DNA from: Spirochaetia bacterium
GTDB lineage: Bacteria > Spirochaetota > Spirochaetia > DTKZ01
NCBI GenBank assembly: GCA_031270615.1
Contig: JAISXE010000091.1
Coordinates: forward strand, 1-5,772
Length of the DNA stretch: 5,772 nucleotides
Direction of reading: 5' to 3'
In this document: one piece after another, positions 1-5,772 of the stretch
Layout of the letters: every line of letters begins with the position of its first letter
Numbering within the stretch: position 1 is the first letter of the stretch
The notes under the pieces: generated by a model
What the model saw: the letters and a program-made list of their open reading frames with translations, nothing else
Told to the model about the DNA's origin: nothing
Database searches by the model: none
Translations under genes and position numbers: made by a program

Positions 1-3
1 GTC

Positions 4-22
4 AGCCCGTGGGGCGCAAAGG
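4..22 (+). repeat. Left copy of the flanking direct repeat
   Basis: The 19 bases beginning AGCCCGTGGGGC match 5636-5654 at 17 of 19 positions in the same orientation. The left copy runs straight into the ATTGAAGCGGAAA repeat pair. It is cut close to the window edge, so its full extent cannot be seen. Confidence 0.5.
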
Positions 23-76
23 ATTGAAGCGGAAATCCCGCAGCCCCCTCAAGGGGGCGAGGAATTGAAGCGGAAA
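23..76. repeat. Pair of short direct repeats, core ATTGAAGCGGAAA
   Basis: The 13-base core ATTGAAGCGGAAA occurs at 23-35 and again at 64-76, 41 bases apart start to start, each preceded by a G-rich stretch. The first copy sits in a small inverted repeat (GGATT at 21-25, AATCC at 34-38). Between the copies is a GC-rich hairpin (43-58). The arrangement looks like a dispersed intergenic repeat element of the REP kind rather than CRISPR, because the core is short and the spacer is itself palindromic. Confidence 0.55.
43..58. repeat. GC-rich hairpin between the two short repeats
   Basis: GCCCCCT at 43-49 pairs perfectly with AGGGGGC at 52-58. The seven-base match leaves only two bases between the arms, so in practice it is a six-pair stem with a TCAA loop. 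No T-run follows on either strand, so it is not a standard intrinsic terminator by itself. It probably belongs to the surrounding repeat element. Confidence 0.6.
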
Positions 77-82
77 GCCTGG

Positions 83-106
83 TTTTTGGCGCTCCGGCGC
101 CAAAAA
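83..106. repeat. Perfect 10-bp inverted repeat downstream of jetC, possible transcript end
   Basis: TTTTTGGCGC (83-92) and GCGCCAAAAA (97-106) pair perfectly around a four-base TCCG loop. It lies about 160 bases after the jetC stop and would form a very stable hairpin in the jet transcript. Read on either strand the T-run precedes the stem and the A-run follows it, the reverse of a classical intrinsic terminator. It may protect or define the 3' end of the message, or be part of the neighbouring repeat element. Confidence 0.6.
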
Positions 107-266
107 TGCGCACACCCCCCCCGAAAATACTGGAATTTGCCGCGCGTGACTCCGTTATGCGAAACACGCCCAAATAACCGCACGGGGATAACCACTGACG
201 GCACGGGAAAGGGATGTGAAGCGCATCTTTTTTTGTTTGTGTTTTCTGCGCGGTGGTTTGCTTGCC

Positions 267-3200
267 TTATGTGTGGTCGGCGCTTTTTTTGTGGAAGTCC
301 CGGACGAAGGCGTTGTAGCCGTGGCGGATGACCAGGTTGATTCTGTCCATGTGGGGGGCGATGGCTTCGATTTTCTCGGTGGGCACGGAGCTGATGATTT
401 GGATGTCCAGGTTCCGGTAGAACTCGAGGATCGAGCCTATGCGCTCGTCGTCCATGCGGTTGAAGGCCTCGTCGAACATGACGAGCCGCACGGTTTCCTC
501 GGGCCGGGTTTTGTAGAAGCGGTAGAAGCTCGCGGCGATGGCGACGTAGTAGGGGGTTTGGGCCTCGCCGCCGGATTTTTCCCGCAGCACTTTGGAGAGC
601 GACAGTTCCAGGGGCTTGCCGGTGTTGTGGTCGATGGACTGGGTGTCGCGGATTTTGATGTCGTAGTGGAAGTAGCTGCGGTAGTCGCAGATGGTGCGCA
701 GCTCCGGGGAGTCCGGATTGGCCGCGAGGATGCGCTCGAAAAGCTCCTGGGCGGCTTTGTGTTCCGCCGGGTCGGTAAGCTGGGAGAACAGGCCGTCTTC
801 TTCCAGGGCGGGGATTGCGGCGGCTTTTTTGATGATTTCGATTTGCCCCCGGCGGTCGCTTCGTTCTTCGAGGGTGAAGCGGTACTGGTCGCGCCCGAAG
901 CTGAGGGTTTTGAGGGTGTCGTTGATTTCCCGGAAGCTTTCCCGCGCGTTTTCGATTTTTTCGTTCAGGATGGCGATGAAGTGGTCTTTGAACTCCCGCT
1001 CCGCGTCCCGCCGGGTTTTCGCGATTTTCTCCCGGTAGGCCGGAAGCTCCGATGTTTCAAGGCGCATGAGTATTTTGTCCGCTTCGGCGCTTTCGGAGGG
1101 TTCCACCGAGAGCAGGGCGTTGAAGTCCCTGTCGTAGGCCTGCACCAGGTTGTGGTATTCCCGCTGGAGGGTTTCCGTGCGGGTGGTGAAGGTTTTGAGC
1201 GTGGATTCGTAGCTGCCGATGAGTTCCTGGATGCCGGTTTTCCGGATTTTCTCCTCGGCGTAGGCCTCGCAGCCTCCCATTTCCCGGGGGTGGGATTCGC
1301 TGAAAGCCGCGAGGGACGCCTCGCAGGTTTCCAGGGCTTGGGCCGCGGCGCTGAGACCTGAGCGGCTTTCGGCAAGCACCTCTTCGGTTTGGCCCAGGGC
1401 TTTGTTGAGCGCCATGAGGCGTTCCCCGGCTTCCCGGATGCGCAGCGACAGCTCGTTTCGCTTGTTTTGCAGTTCCTGGAAACCCTTTGTGTCGATGGCG
1501 GCAAGGGCCGTTTCGGCTTCGGCGATTTCGCTTTGCAGTCTCTGGCAGGCCGCCAGGGAGGGGAGGAGCTGGGCAATTTCCAGAAGCGCCCGGTAGGCCC
1601 TGCGGGAAAGTTCCTCCCGCTCGGCGGCCCGCCGCTCCTTTTCGGCGGCCTCGTCCCGCTCCCGCCGGAGCCTGAAGGCTTCGGCGGAAAGGAAGTCCTT
1701 GCGTTCCTTGCGGGCGGCCATGCCCAGATAGCGGCGGCGGTACACCTCTTCCCGGATACGGGAGGCCGTGTGGTTTGAGTAGGCCATGCACTCGCGGGTG
1801 ACGGCCCGGGCGTATGTTTTGAGGGAGCGGATGTCGGCGCGCATGACTTCGCCCAGGATGTAGTCGACGTAGATGCGCGCGTAGGGCGAGTCGGTTTTCA
1901 CCAGCCGCGCCAGGGACCCTTCCCGGCTTTGGGCCTGGCGCATTTTTTCCAGGTTGGGAAGAAAGGCCCCTCCCACGGAGCGGGGGAGGCTGTCGTAGAT
2001 TTCCAGGGCTTTTTGGAATTCGCCGGGGTCCACCAGCACCGCGAAACGCAGCGTGTTCAGCCAGCCCTCCACCGCGTCGGTCCATTCGGGATCCGTCACT
2101 TCCGCGGTGTCCGCCAGGAAGTGGGCGCTTATGCCGTCCTTCTGCAAGGCTTCCCGGAGCGCCGTGGGCGCTTCGGGATACCTGGGAAGGCCTTTTTCCA
2201 GCTCTGCCAATTCCGCCAGGGCCTCGTGCAGGGCCTGGGCGGCCTCGTTTTTCTGCCGCCGGGCTTCGTCTTTTTCGCCCCGGCTTTGGGTTTCCTCCGC
2301 CTCGACAAGCGGAATGTCATCGGCGGGGTTCCCGGCCAGGGGGCGGTCCAGAAGGGCTTCGCACTGGGACTTCAGGATGCCGTGGCGCTCCGCCTTTTTC
2401 CGCTCGCCCTCCAGTTCAAGCCGGAGCCTTCCGGTTTTCTCCTCAAGGCGGGTATACAGGATGTGCGCGTCGTGGACTGCCAGGGCGCGTTCGGTTTCCT
2501 GCCGCTCGTGTTCCCACTCGAACCGGGCCGCGCCCAGGGACTCGATTTCCCGCTCCAGGGAGGCCTGCCTCGCCTCGCCGTCCCGGAGCTTCTGTTCCAG
2601 GGCTTTTTCGCCCAGGGCCTCCCTGTCGCGCTCCAGCCGGAGTTTCAGGTATTCCTGCTTGATGATGAGGCCCTGGTAATTCTGCCACTCCGCCGCCTTG
2701 GCGCAGATTTTCTTCAGGGCCTCGATTCTGAGTACCGCGGCCCTGGCCTCCCTGTCCGCTTCCTTGTAGCTTTCCAGGTTGGCCTTCATGGTGGATATGT
2801 CCACGGGCCTGTCTTCCAGGATATAATCGCAGACGAATCTGTCCACGGACACCAGGGGGGTAAAACTGACCGAGCGGGTAAAGGCTTCCAGGTAGGGGTT
2901 GTATTCGGCCATTCGCCGCCACACGCCGAGCCTGGCGGTAAAGTCCCGGAGGTACTGCTTCTTGGAGTCGTAGACCCGCGCGCCGCTTCCGGCCAGAAGG
3001 TCCCGGAACTGGCGGAAGACCAGGGGATCGCCGCCCTCGCCCCGTACCTGCAGGCGGGAAACGGGAATGTTCTGCCCCAGCCAGAAATGTTCCGTGAGCC
3101 TGCCGTCGCTGAAGGCTTCCACGCAGACCCCCGCGGTAAAGGCTTCCCCGGGGCAGGAGAACTCCAGCATGACGTGTGCCACCGCGTCGTCCCGCAGGTA

Positions 3201-3452
3201 TTCGGTGGCCTCGCTCCCGAGTTTGCAGCGCACATACCCCGTCAGGTCCCGCCCGCCCCCCTTGCGGTCCCCCGCTGCGGCGTTGAACTTTGCCTTGCGG
3301 AGGTCGGCGGCCATGGCGTACTGGATGGCGTCCACGATGGTGGACTTCCCGGATCCGTTGTCGCCCGCCAGCAGGCAGCGATTGCCGATGTCGATTGTGC
3401 TGTCCTCAAAAAAGTGCCAGCCCACAAGGCGCGCCCGTTCCAGGGTAATCAT
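267..3452 (-). CDS. jetC: JetC, SMC-like ATPase of the Wadjet defence complex
   Basis: This 1061-residue protein is the motor subunit of Wadjet (MksB/EptC), an SMC-family ATPase related to MukB. In the family it dimerises and uses ATP to extrude DNA loops. The Walker A motif GDNGSGKST lies at residues 30-38. The N-terminal head runs to about 225 and a first coiled coil rich in Glu, Arg and Ala to about 420. A globular hinge lies at about 425-575 (including FAVLVDPGEFQKALEIYDSL, 470-489), and a returning coil at about 575-850. The C-terminal head has the ABC signature KSGGE at 959-963, Walker B RLVMFDE at 989-995 with catalytic Glu995, and a D-loop-like NRMD at 998-1001. All core ATPase motifs are intact, so the protein should be active. 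The region after Walker B (IISSVPTEKI, about 1021-1030) has no histidine where ABC proteins often carry a switch histidine. The start overlaps jetB by 4 bases, with only a weak GGGG site 7 bases upstream. An A7 run lies near the C-terminus (284-290). Confidence 0.97.
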   Translation of the reverse strand: MITLERARLVGWHFFEDSTIDIGNRCLLAGDNGSGKSTIVDAIQYAMAADLRKAKFNAAAGDRKGGGRDLTGYVRCKLGSEATEYLRDDAVAHVMLEFSCPGEAFTAGVCVEAFSDGRLTEHFWLGQNIPVSRLQVRGEGGDPLVFRQFRDLLAGSGARVYDSKKQYLRDFTARLGVWRRMAEYNPYLEAFTRSVSFTPLVSVDRFVCDYILEDRPVDISTMKANLESYKEADREARAAVLRIEALKKICAKAAEWQNYQGLIIKQEYLKLRLERDREALGEKALEQKLRDGEARQASLEREIESLGAARFEWEHERQETERALAVHDAHILYTRLEEKTGRLRLELEGERKKAERHGILKSQCEALLDRPLAGNPADDIPLVEAEETQSRGEKDEARRQKNEAAQALHEALAELAELEKGLPRYPEAPTALREALQKDGISAHFLADTAEVTDPEWTDAVEGWLNTLRFAVLVDPGEFQKALEIYDSLPRSVGGAFLPNLEKMRQAQSREGSLARLVKTDSPYARIYVDYILGEVMRADIRSLKTYARAVTRECMAYSNHTASRIREEVYRRRYLGMAARKERKDFLSAEAFRLRRERDEAAEKERRAAEREELSRRAYRALLEIAQLLPSLAACQRLQSEIAEAETALAAIDTKGFQELQNKRNELSLRIREAGERLMALNKALGQTEEVLAESRSGLSAAAQALETCEASLAAFSESHPREMGGCEAYAEEKIRKTGIQELIGSYESTLKTFTTRTETLQREYHNLVQAYDRDFNALLSVEPSESAEADKILMRLETSELPAYREKIAKTRRDAEREFKDHFIAILNEKIENARESFREINDTLKTLSFGRDQYRFTLEERSDRRGQIEIIKKAAAIPALEEDGLFSQLTDPAEHKAAQELFERILAANPDSPELRTICDYRSYFHYDIKIRDTQSIDHNTGKPLELSLSKVLREKSGGEAQTPYYVAIAASFYRFYKTRPEETVRLVMFDEAFNRMDDERIGSILEFYRNLDIQIISSVPTEKIEAIAPHMDRINLVIRHGYNAFVRDFHKKSADHT

Positions 3453-4051
3453 TCTTTGTCCCCGCCGCCTTCCTCTTTCGGGGCCAGGGAGGCGATAAGC
3501 TCGTCGATGCTGTCCTTGTCCACGCTGAGGGCGAGGCTTGGGTAGAGGATGATCATGCCATCCATTTCGGAGGGGTCCGGGGAGGTGATTTCGATAAGCT
3601 TGTGGGTCTGAAGCCGCCTGAGGACTTCCACGAGCCGGGTTTTCCGCAGTTGGTCGTCCACCATCGCGCCGTACTTCTGGAGGAAATCAAAAACCGTCAC
3701 CGAGGGAAAGGCGGAAAGGGACAGCTCCGCGCGCTTCTCTTCGTACAACAGCCGGAAAACCAGGAGCGCGCAGGTTTCCTCCCTGCCCAGGCGGAAGCGG
3801 GTATCGCTGCCGCCCCGGAACGCGATGACCCCACGCCCCTCGTCCCGGACGATCCGGGCGTCCATGCAGGAAAACCACGCGTCGAAGATGGGCAGGTTGT
3901 TGATGGCGAAATCATAGAGCTGTTCGTCCCTTTCAAGGCCCCGGATGATAAAGGTTTTCGACAAAAGGACGCGCAGGGCGGCGCGGAAAAGGGAAAACTC
4001 GTCTTCGCTGAGGTCGGATATGCGGAATAGCTCCCCGGTTTCCGGTATCAT
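3449..4051 (-). CDS. jetB: JetB, MukE-like KITE subunit of the Wadjet defence complex
   Basis: This 200-residue protein matches the Wadjet JetB family (MksE/EptB, DUF4194) in size, position and sequence character. In the family it is the dimeric winged-helix (KITE) subunit that binds the kleisin JetA and helps hold DNA near the JetC heads. The first winged helix spans about residues 14-90, including LFRAALRVLLSKTFIIRG at 21-38. The second spans about 117-177, with recognition-type helix TRLVEVLRRLQTHKLIEI at 138-155 and a strand pair ending MIILYPSLALSVD at 166-178. The C-terminus is a short charged tail rich in Glu and Gly (191-200), which is probably disordered. The start overlaps the jetA stop by 4 bases (ATGA). 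It is preceded by a strong GAGGAG site 6 bases upstream, which lies inside the jetA coding end. The stop overlaps the jetC start in the same way, so translation of the three genes is probably coupled. There is no sign of truncation. Confidence 0.94.
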   Translation of the reverse strand: MIPETGELFRISDLSEDEFSLFRAALRVLLSKTFIIRGLERDEQLYDFAINNLPIFDAWFSCMDARIVRDEGRGVIAFRGGSDTRFRLGREETCALLVFRLLYEEKRAELSLSAFPSVTVFDFLQKYGAMVDDQLRKTRLVEVLRRLQTHKLIEITSPDPSEMDGMIILYPSLALSVDKDSIDELIASLAPKEEGGGDKE

Positions 4052-5511
4052 TGCTTTCTCCTCAGGGTAATATCGGGGACGAGGTAGCCCGCGCTTTCGA
4101 CGGGGCTTTCGGGGTTTTCCTCCAAATGGTAAGTGAAGCGGGGCCGGGAGTCGGCGTACAAGACGCTGTAGACAAAACGCACAAAGGAGTTCTCGTCCCG
4201 CACAAGGTCTGCCGCAGCCAGAAGCCGCTGCCTGCCGCCCTGCCCGTCAAGCCAGCCGCTTATCTTCGCGGGGCCAAGCTGGCGTTCCAGGCGGAGCAGG
4301 AGGTCCTCTTCCGCGCGCCTTGCGGCTTCCTTGTCCTCGGCAAAAAAGGCGCGTTTGGGTTCCACCGCGTCCCGCCTGTAGCGGCGGTAAAGGGACTCGG
4401 GCGCAAAGAGGCGCAGGGCGTGGACGCGGTGGCAAAGCCGGTCGTGGCCCCGGTACGCATAGAGTTCCCTCACCAGGGACGTGAGCTTTCCCGCGATGGT
4501 GGAATCCGGTTCCAGAAGGGTTTTGACCCGCTCGATGCTGGCGCGGGCGTAGAGCATGTTCCGCCGGTCTATGTCCTCCAGAAGCGGGTCAACCGCCCGC
4601 AGGGTGTCGCGGATCTCCTCCAGCATGGTCTCCAGCCGCCGGCGGCCGTCGGACATGGTTCCCGAACCGAGGCGGGAAAGTTTGCGGGCGCTGTCCGCAA
4701 GCCAGGCTTCGTCGGCCAGGAGATCCCCGACTTTTTTGATGATCTTGGGCCGGTAGCGGGAAAGGTTGTCCGAGGTTTTGAGCCGTTTGTACGCGCCGTC
4801 AAGGATGTCGTTGGCGTAAATGTCGTAATGCAGGTGCAGAAGCCCGCTGATGCCGACGGAGGCCGCGTCCGCCGTAAAGCGGTCGTAGTGGCCCTTGATG
4901 CTCTGGGACAAAACCTTGAGGGAATCGATGAGGGCCGTGGTGGCGTTGTGGGCGTTCAGCACCGCGTAATGCCCGTTCTCCGCAGCGGCGTCCCCGCAGA
5001 GCAGGGAATAAATGGCCACGACATGGCTTTCGTATTCGGTTTTAAGCCCCTCCTCCACCCGCGCGAGGGCCTCAAAAAAGGGCCGCCCCTGGGGGGTGAT
5101 GTTGATGACCCGGCTGTAGTCGGGAAGGGTCTCCTCGTCAAGCCAGCCTGAGGCTATGAGCTTGCGCAAAAAACGGCTTGCCACCGTCCGGTCCGGAAGC
5201 CCGGAGGCGGGCGGCCCCTCCGCCTGGGACCGCCCCGAATCGAAATCAAGCTCCCCCTGCCGGGGATCGGCCTCCTCGGAGAAATCTTCCTCAAGCTCCC
5301 CCGGCTCGTCGGCAAGCAGCGCGTCCCGGTTTCTGCCCAGATAGTCCGTAAACGAGCGCATCACCTGTTCCCGTTCCAGGCCCCGGGAGTTTTCCTGAAA
5401 AAGCCGGAAGTATAAAACCAGAAGGGCCGCGTAGTGTTCCCGGTTCGGGCTTGCCAGGGGCGAAAAAAAATTTTCAGGCAGCGTCGCGAACACGCCGGAA
5501 TTGCGGGGCAT
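4048..5511 (-). CDS. jetA: JetA, MukF-like kleisin subunit of the Wadjet defence complex
   Basis: This 487-residue protein is recognisable as the Wadjet JetA family (MksF/EptA, DUF5716). In the family, JetA is the kleisin that bridges the two ATPase heads of JetC and recruits JetB during DNA loop extrusion. The N-terminus carries the family-like block LPENFFSPLASPNREHY at residues 11-27. A winged-helix part follows: helices at about 25-62, then RTVASRFLRKLIASGWLDEE at 108-127, with a wing at about 129-141 (DYSRVINITPQGR). An acidic, low-complexity linker at about 66-103 interrupts it. The middle (about 150-350) is mostly helical with heptad-like stretches, and the C-terminus (about 430-482) looks like a small winged-helix domain. 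It is the first gene of the operon; its TGA overlaps the jetB ATG by 4 bases. An in-frame TAG at 5524-5526 blocks upstream extension. No Shine-Dalgarno is visible. A GTG at codon 7 (5491-5493) would give MFATLPENFF, which also fits how the family begins, so the exact start is uncertain. Confidence 0.94.
   Translation of the reverse strand: MPRNSGVFATLPENFFSPLASPNREHYAALLVLYFRLFQENSRGLEREQVMRSFTDYLGRNRDALLADEPGELEEDFSEEADPRQGELDFDSGRSQAEGPPASGLPDRTVASRFLRKLIASGWLDEETLPDYSRVINITPQGRPFFEALARVEEGLKTEYESHVVAIYSLLCGDAAAENGHYAVLNAHNATTALIDSLKVLSQSIKGHYDRFTADAASVGISGLLHLHYDIYANDILDGAYKRLKTSDNLSRYRPKIIKKVGDLLADEAWLADSARKLSRLGSGTMSDGRRRLETMLEEIRDTLRAVDPLLEDIDRRNMLYARASIERVKTLLEPDSTIAGKLTSLVRELYAYRGHDRLCHRVHALRLFAPESLYRRYRRDAVEPKRAFFAEDKEAARRAEEDLLLRLERQLGPAKISGWLDGQGGRQRLLAAADLVRDENSFVRFVYSVLYADSRPRFTYHLEENPESPVESAGYLVPDITLRRKQ
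4058..4063 (-). promoter_or_regulatory. Strong ribosome binding site for jetB
   Basis: GAGGAG on the minus strand lies 6 bases before the jetB ATG and inside the last codons of jetA. It is the only strong Shine-Dalgarno seen at the three gene starts and fixes the jetB start. Its contrast with jetA (none) and jetC (weak GGGG at 3460-3463) suggests that JetB may be made at a higher rate per message than its neighbours. Confidence 0.75.
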
Positions 5512-5520
5512 AATAAGGAA

Positions 5521-5549
5521 AACCTAGGGAAACCGCCGGGATTTGTCAA
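5521..5549 (-). promoter_or_regulatory. Candidate sigma70-type promoter for the jetABC operon
   Basis: On the minus strand a perfect -35 hexamer TTGACA (5544-5549) is followed after exactly 17 bases by TAGGTT (5521-5526), which matches the -10 consensus at three of six positions including the first T, the A and the last T. Transcription would start at about 5514, only about 3 bases before the jetA ATG at 5511. The -10 element also contains the in-frame TAG that closes the reading frame upstream. The placement just before the first operon gene supports the call, although the -10 is imperfect. Confidence 0.6.
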
Positions 5550-5604
5550 GTACGCCGCGGCTCAGAACCAGGCGCTGCCGCAGGGCATCGGCGTTTACCC
5601 TCGC

Positions 5605-5633
5605 TATATAGAATTAGATTGCGCGAAGCGCAA
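5605..5633 (-). promoter_or_regulatory. Weaker second promoter candidate upstream of jetA
   Basis: On the minus strand TTGCGC (5628-5633) and TATATA (5605-5610) are separated by 17 bases. The -10 is good (five of six) but the -35 matches only its TTG. The -35 lies in one arm of a small inverted repeat (5619-5633). If used, it would give jetA a leader of nearly 90 bases that contains the TTGACA promoter. This is a composition-level match and may be chance. Confidence 0.25.
5619..5633. repeat. Small inverted repeat upstream of jetA
   Basis: TTGCGC (5619-5624) and GCGCAA (5628-5633) form a six-base stem with a GAA loop. It lies immediately before the right copy of the flanking repeat and overlaps the weaker promoter candidate. 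It could be part of the repeat element or an operator-like site; the sequence does not decide. Confidence 0.4.
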
Positions 5634-5635
5634 AA

Positions 5636-5654
5636 AGCCCGTGGGGCACAAGGG
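5636..5654 (+). repeat. Right copy of the flanking direct repeat
   Basis: This stretch matches the left-edge copy (4-22) at 17 of 19 bases and has the same orientation, about 5.6 kb away. A degenerate third version, AAAAAGCCTGTGG, occurs at 5736-5748, resembling AAAAAGCCCGTGG at 5632-5644. The sequence is probably a member of a dispersed family, though a boundary role for the defence cassette is also possible. Confidence 0.5.
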
Positions 5655-5687
5655 GGCTGGTCACGATTTTGCATGCCCCGGCAACCG

Positions 5688-5701
5688 CACGCGAAAGCGT
5701 G
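5688..5701. repeat. Short hairpin with GAAA tetraloop
   Basis: CACGC (5688-5692) pairs with GCGTG (5697-5701) around GAAA, a GNRA-type tetraloop when read on the plus strand. A second small stem, GGGC/GCCC (5722-5725 with 5731-5734), follows shortly after. Together they might belong to a structured RNA or a repeat element, but no known RNA family is recognised. Confidence 0.35.
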
Positions 5702-5772
5702 TTTGTAATAACAATGCTTCCGGGCAAGAGGCCCTAAAAAGCCTGTGGCGTATATATAGGTTAATGGCCGAG

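Larger units (their letters stand above)
1..266. other. Non-coding region downstream of jetC
   Basis: No credible gene is seen on either strand. The only ATG frame on the minus strand near the jetC end (from the complement of 226) stops after 23 codons and is not JetD-like. The region holds a T7 run (228-234), a C8 run (115-122), the perfect hairpin at 83-106 and the short repeat pair at the left edge. Where jetD would normally begin, there is no coding sequence. Confidence 0.7.
5512..5772. other. Intergenic region upstream of jetA
   Basis: This holds the jetA promoter candidates, the right copy of the flanking repeat and three small hairpins. On the plus strand one frame stays open from within jetA antisense to the window end. 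Its first ATG is at 5764, so only three codons (MAE) would lie inside the window. A TATATATAGG stretch at 5751-5760 stands just before it. Whether a plus-strand gene starts here cannot be decided from this window. Confidence 0.6.

Noticed and set aside
21..76. CRISPR array
   Set aside because: There are only two copies of a 13-base core, the spacer is a palindrome, and no cas gene is present.
158..228. 23-codon minus-strand ORF (ATG at 226) after jetC as a jetD start or remnant
   Set aside because: It is too short, has no Shine-Dalgarno and no resemblance to JetD.
221..240. T7 run as an intrinsic terminator for a plus-strand gene
   Set aside because: No convincing stem precedes the T-run, and no plus-strand gene ends there.
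216..1361. Long plus-strand open frame of 381 codons opposite jetC
   Set aside because: Its translation is biased to Val, Gly, Phe, Asp and Glu, as expected from the antisense of GC-rich coding DNA. The opposite strand encodes a clear SMC ATPase C-terminus here.
267..3452. JetC as an SbcC/Rad50 or RecN repair ATPase
   Set aside because: The adjoining JetA- and JetB-type partners, the REKSGGEAQTPYY signature context and the MukB-like layout point to Wadjet; there is no zinc-hook CxxC motif in the hinge.
1929..3545. 538-codon plus-strand open frame opposite jetC and the jetB end
   Set aside because: It is an antisense shadow that crosses the jetB/jetC junction and shows no domain. The Walker A motif of JetC is encoded on the other strand in the same DNA.
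4051..5151. 366-codon plus-strand open frame opposite jetA
   Set aside because: It has the same shadow composition, and the minus strand holds a recognisable JetA.

Overview
This window holds the first three genes of a Wadjet-type plasmid-defence operon (JetABCD, also called MksFEBG or EptABCD). Wadjet is an SMC/condensin-like machine related to MukBEF. All three genes are on the minus strand and read from right to left: jetA (5511-4048), jetB (4051-3449) and jetC (3452-267). Each junction is a 4-base ATGA stop/start overlap, so this is one tightly coupled transcription unit. The DNA is GC-rich by eye, and long antisense open frames shadow all three genes. I cannot name the host. A spirochaete such as a Treponema relative is a weak guess, based only on the style of the intergenic repeats.

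Layout: bases 1-266 are non-coding. They carry a 13-base motif occurring twice, two clear hairpins and a C8 run, and form the region just after the operon. Bases 267-5511 are the operon. Bases 5512-5772 are upstream DNA with a good TTGACA promoter whose predicted transcript would start only a few bases before the jetA ATG. Next come several small hairpins and a second copy of a 19-base repeat (17 of 19 identical) that also sits at the left edge. The cassette is therefore flanked by direct repeats about 5.6 kb apart.

How the genes work together (family knowledge): JetC is the SMC-like ATPase that powers DNA loop extrusion. JetA is the MukF-like kleisin that links the ATPase heads, and JetB is the MukE-like (KITE) winged-helix subunit that binds the kleisin. 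JetD, the Toprim-type nuclease that cuts the trapped small circular plasmid, normally completes the system. No jetD is visible here. The 266 bases after jetC and the 261 bases before jetA do not encode a recognisable part of it. That missing nuclease is the main open question of the window.
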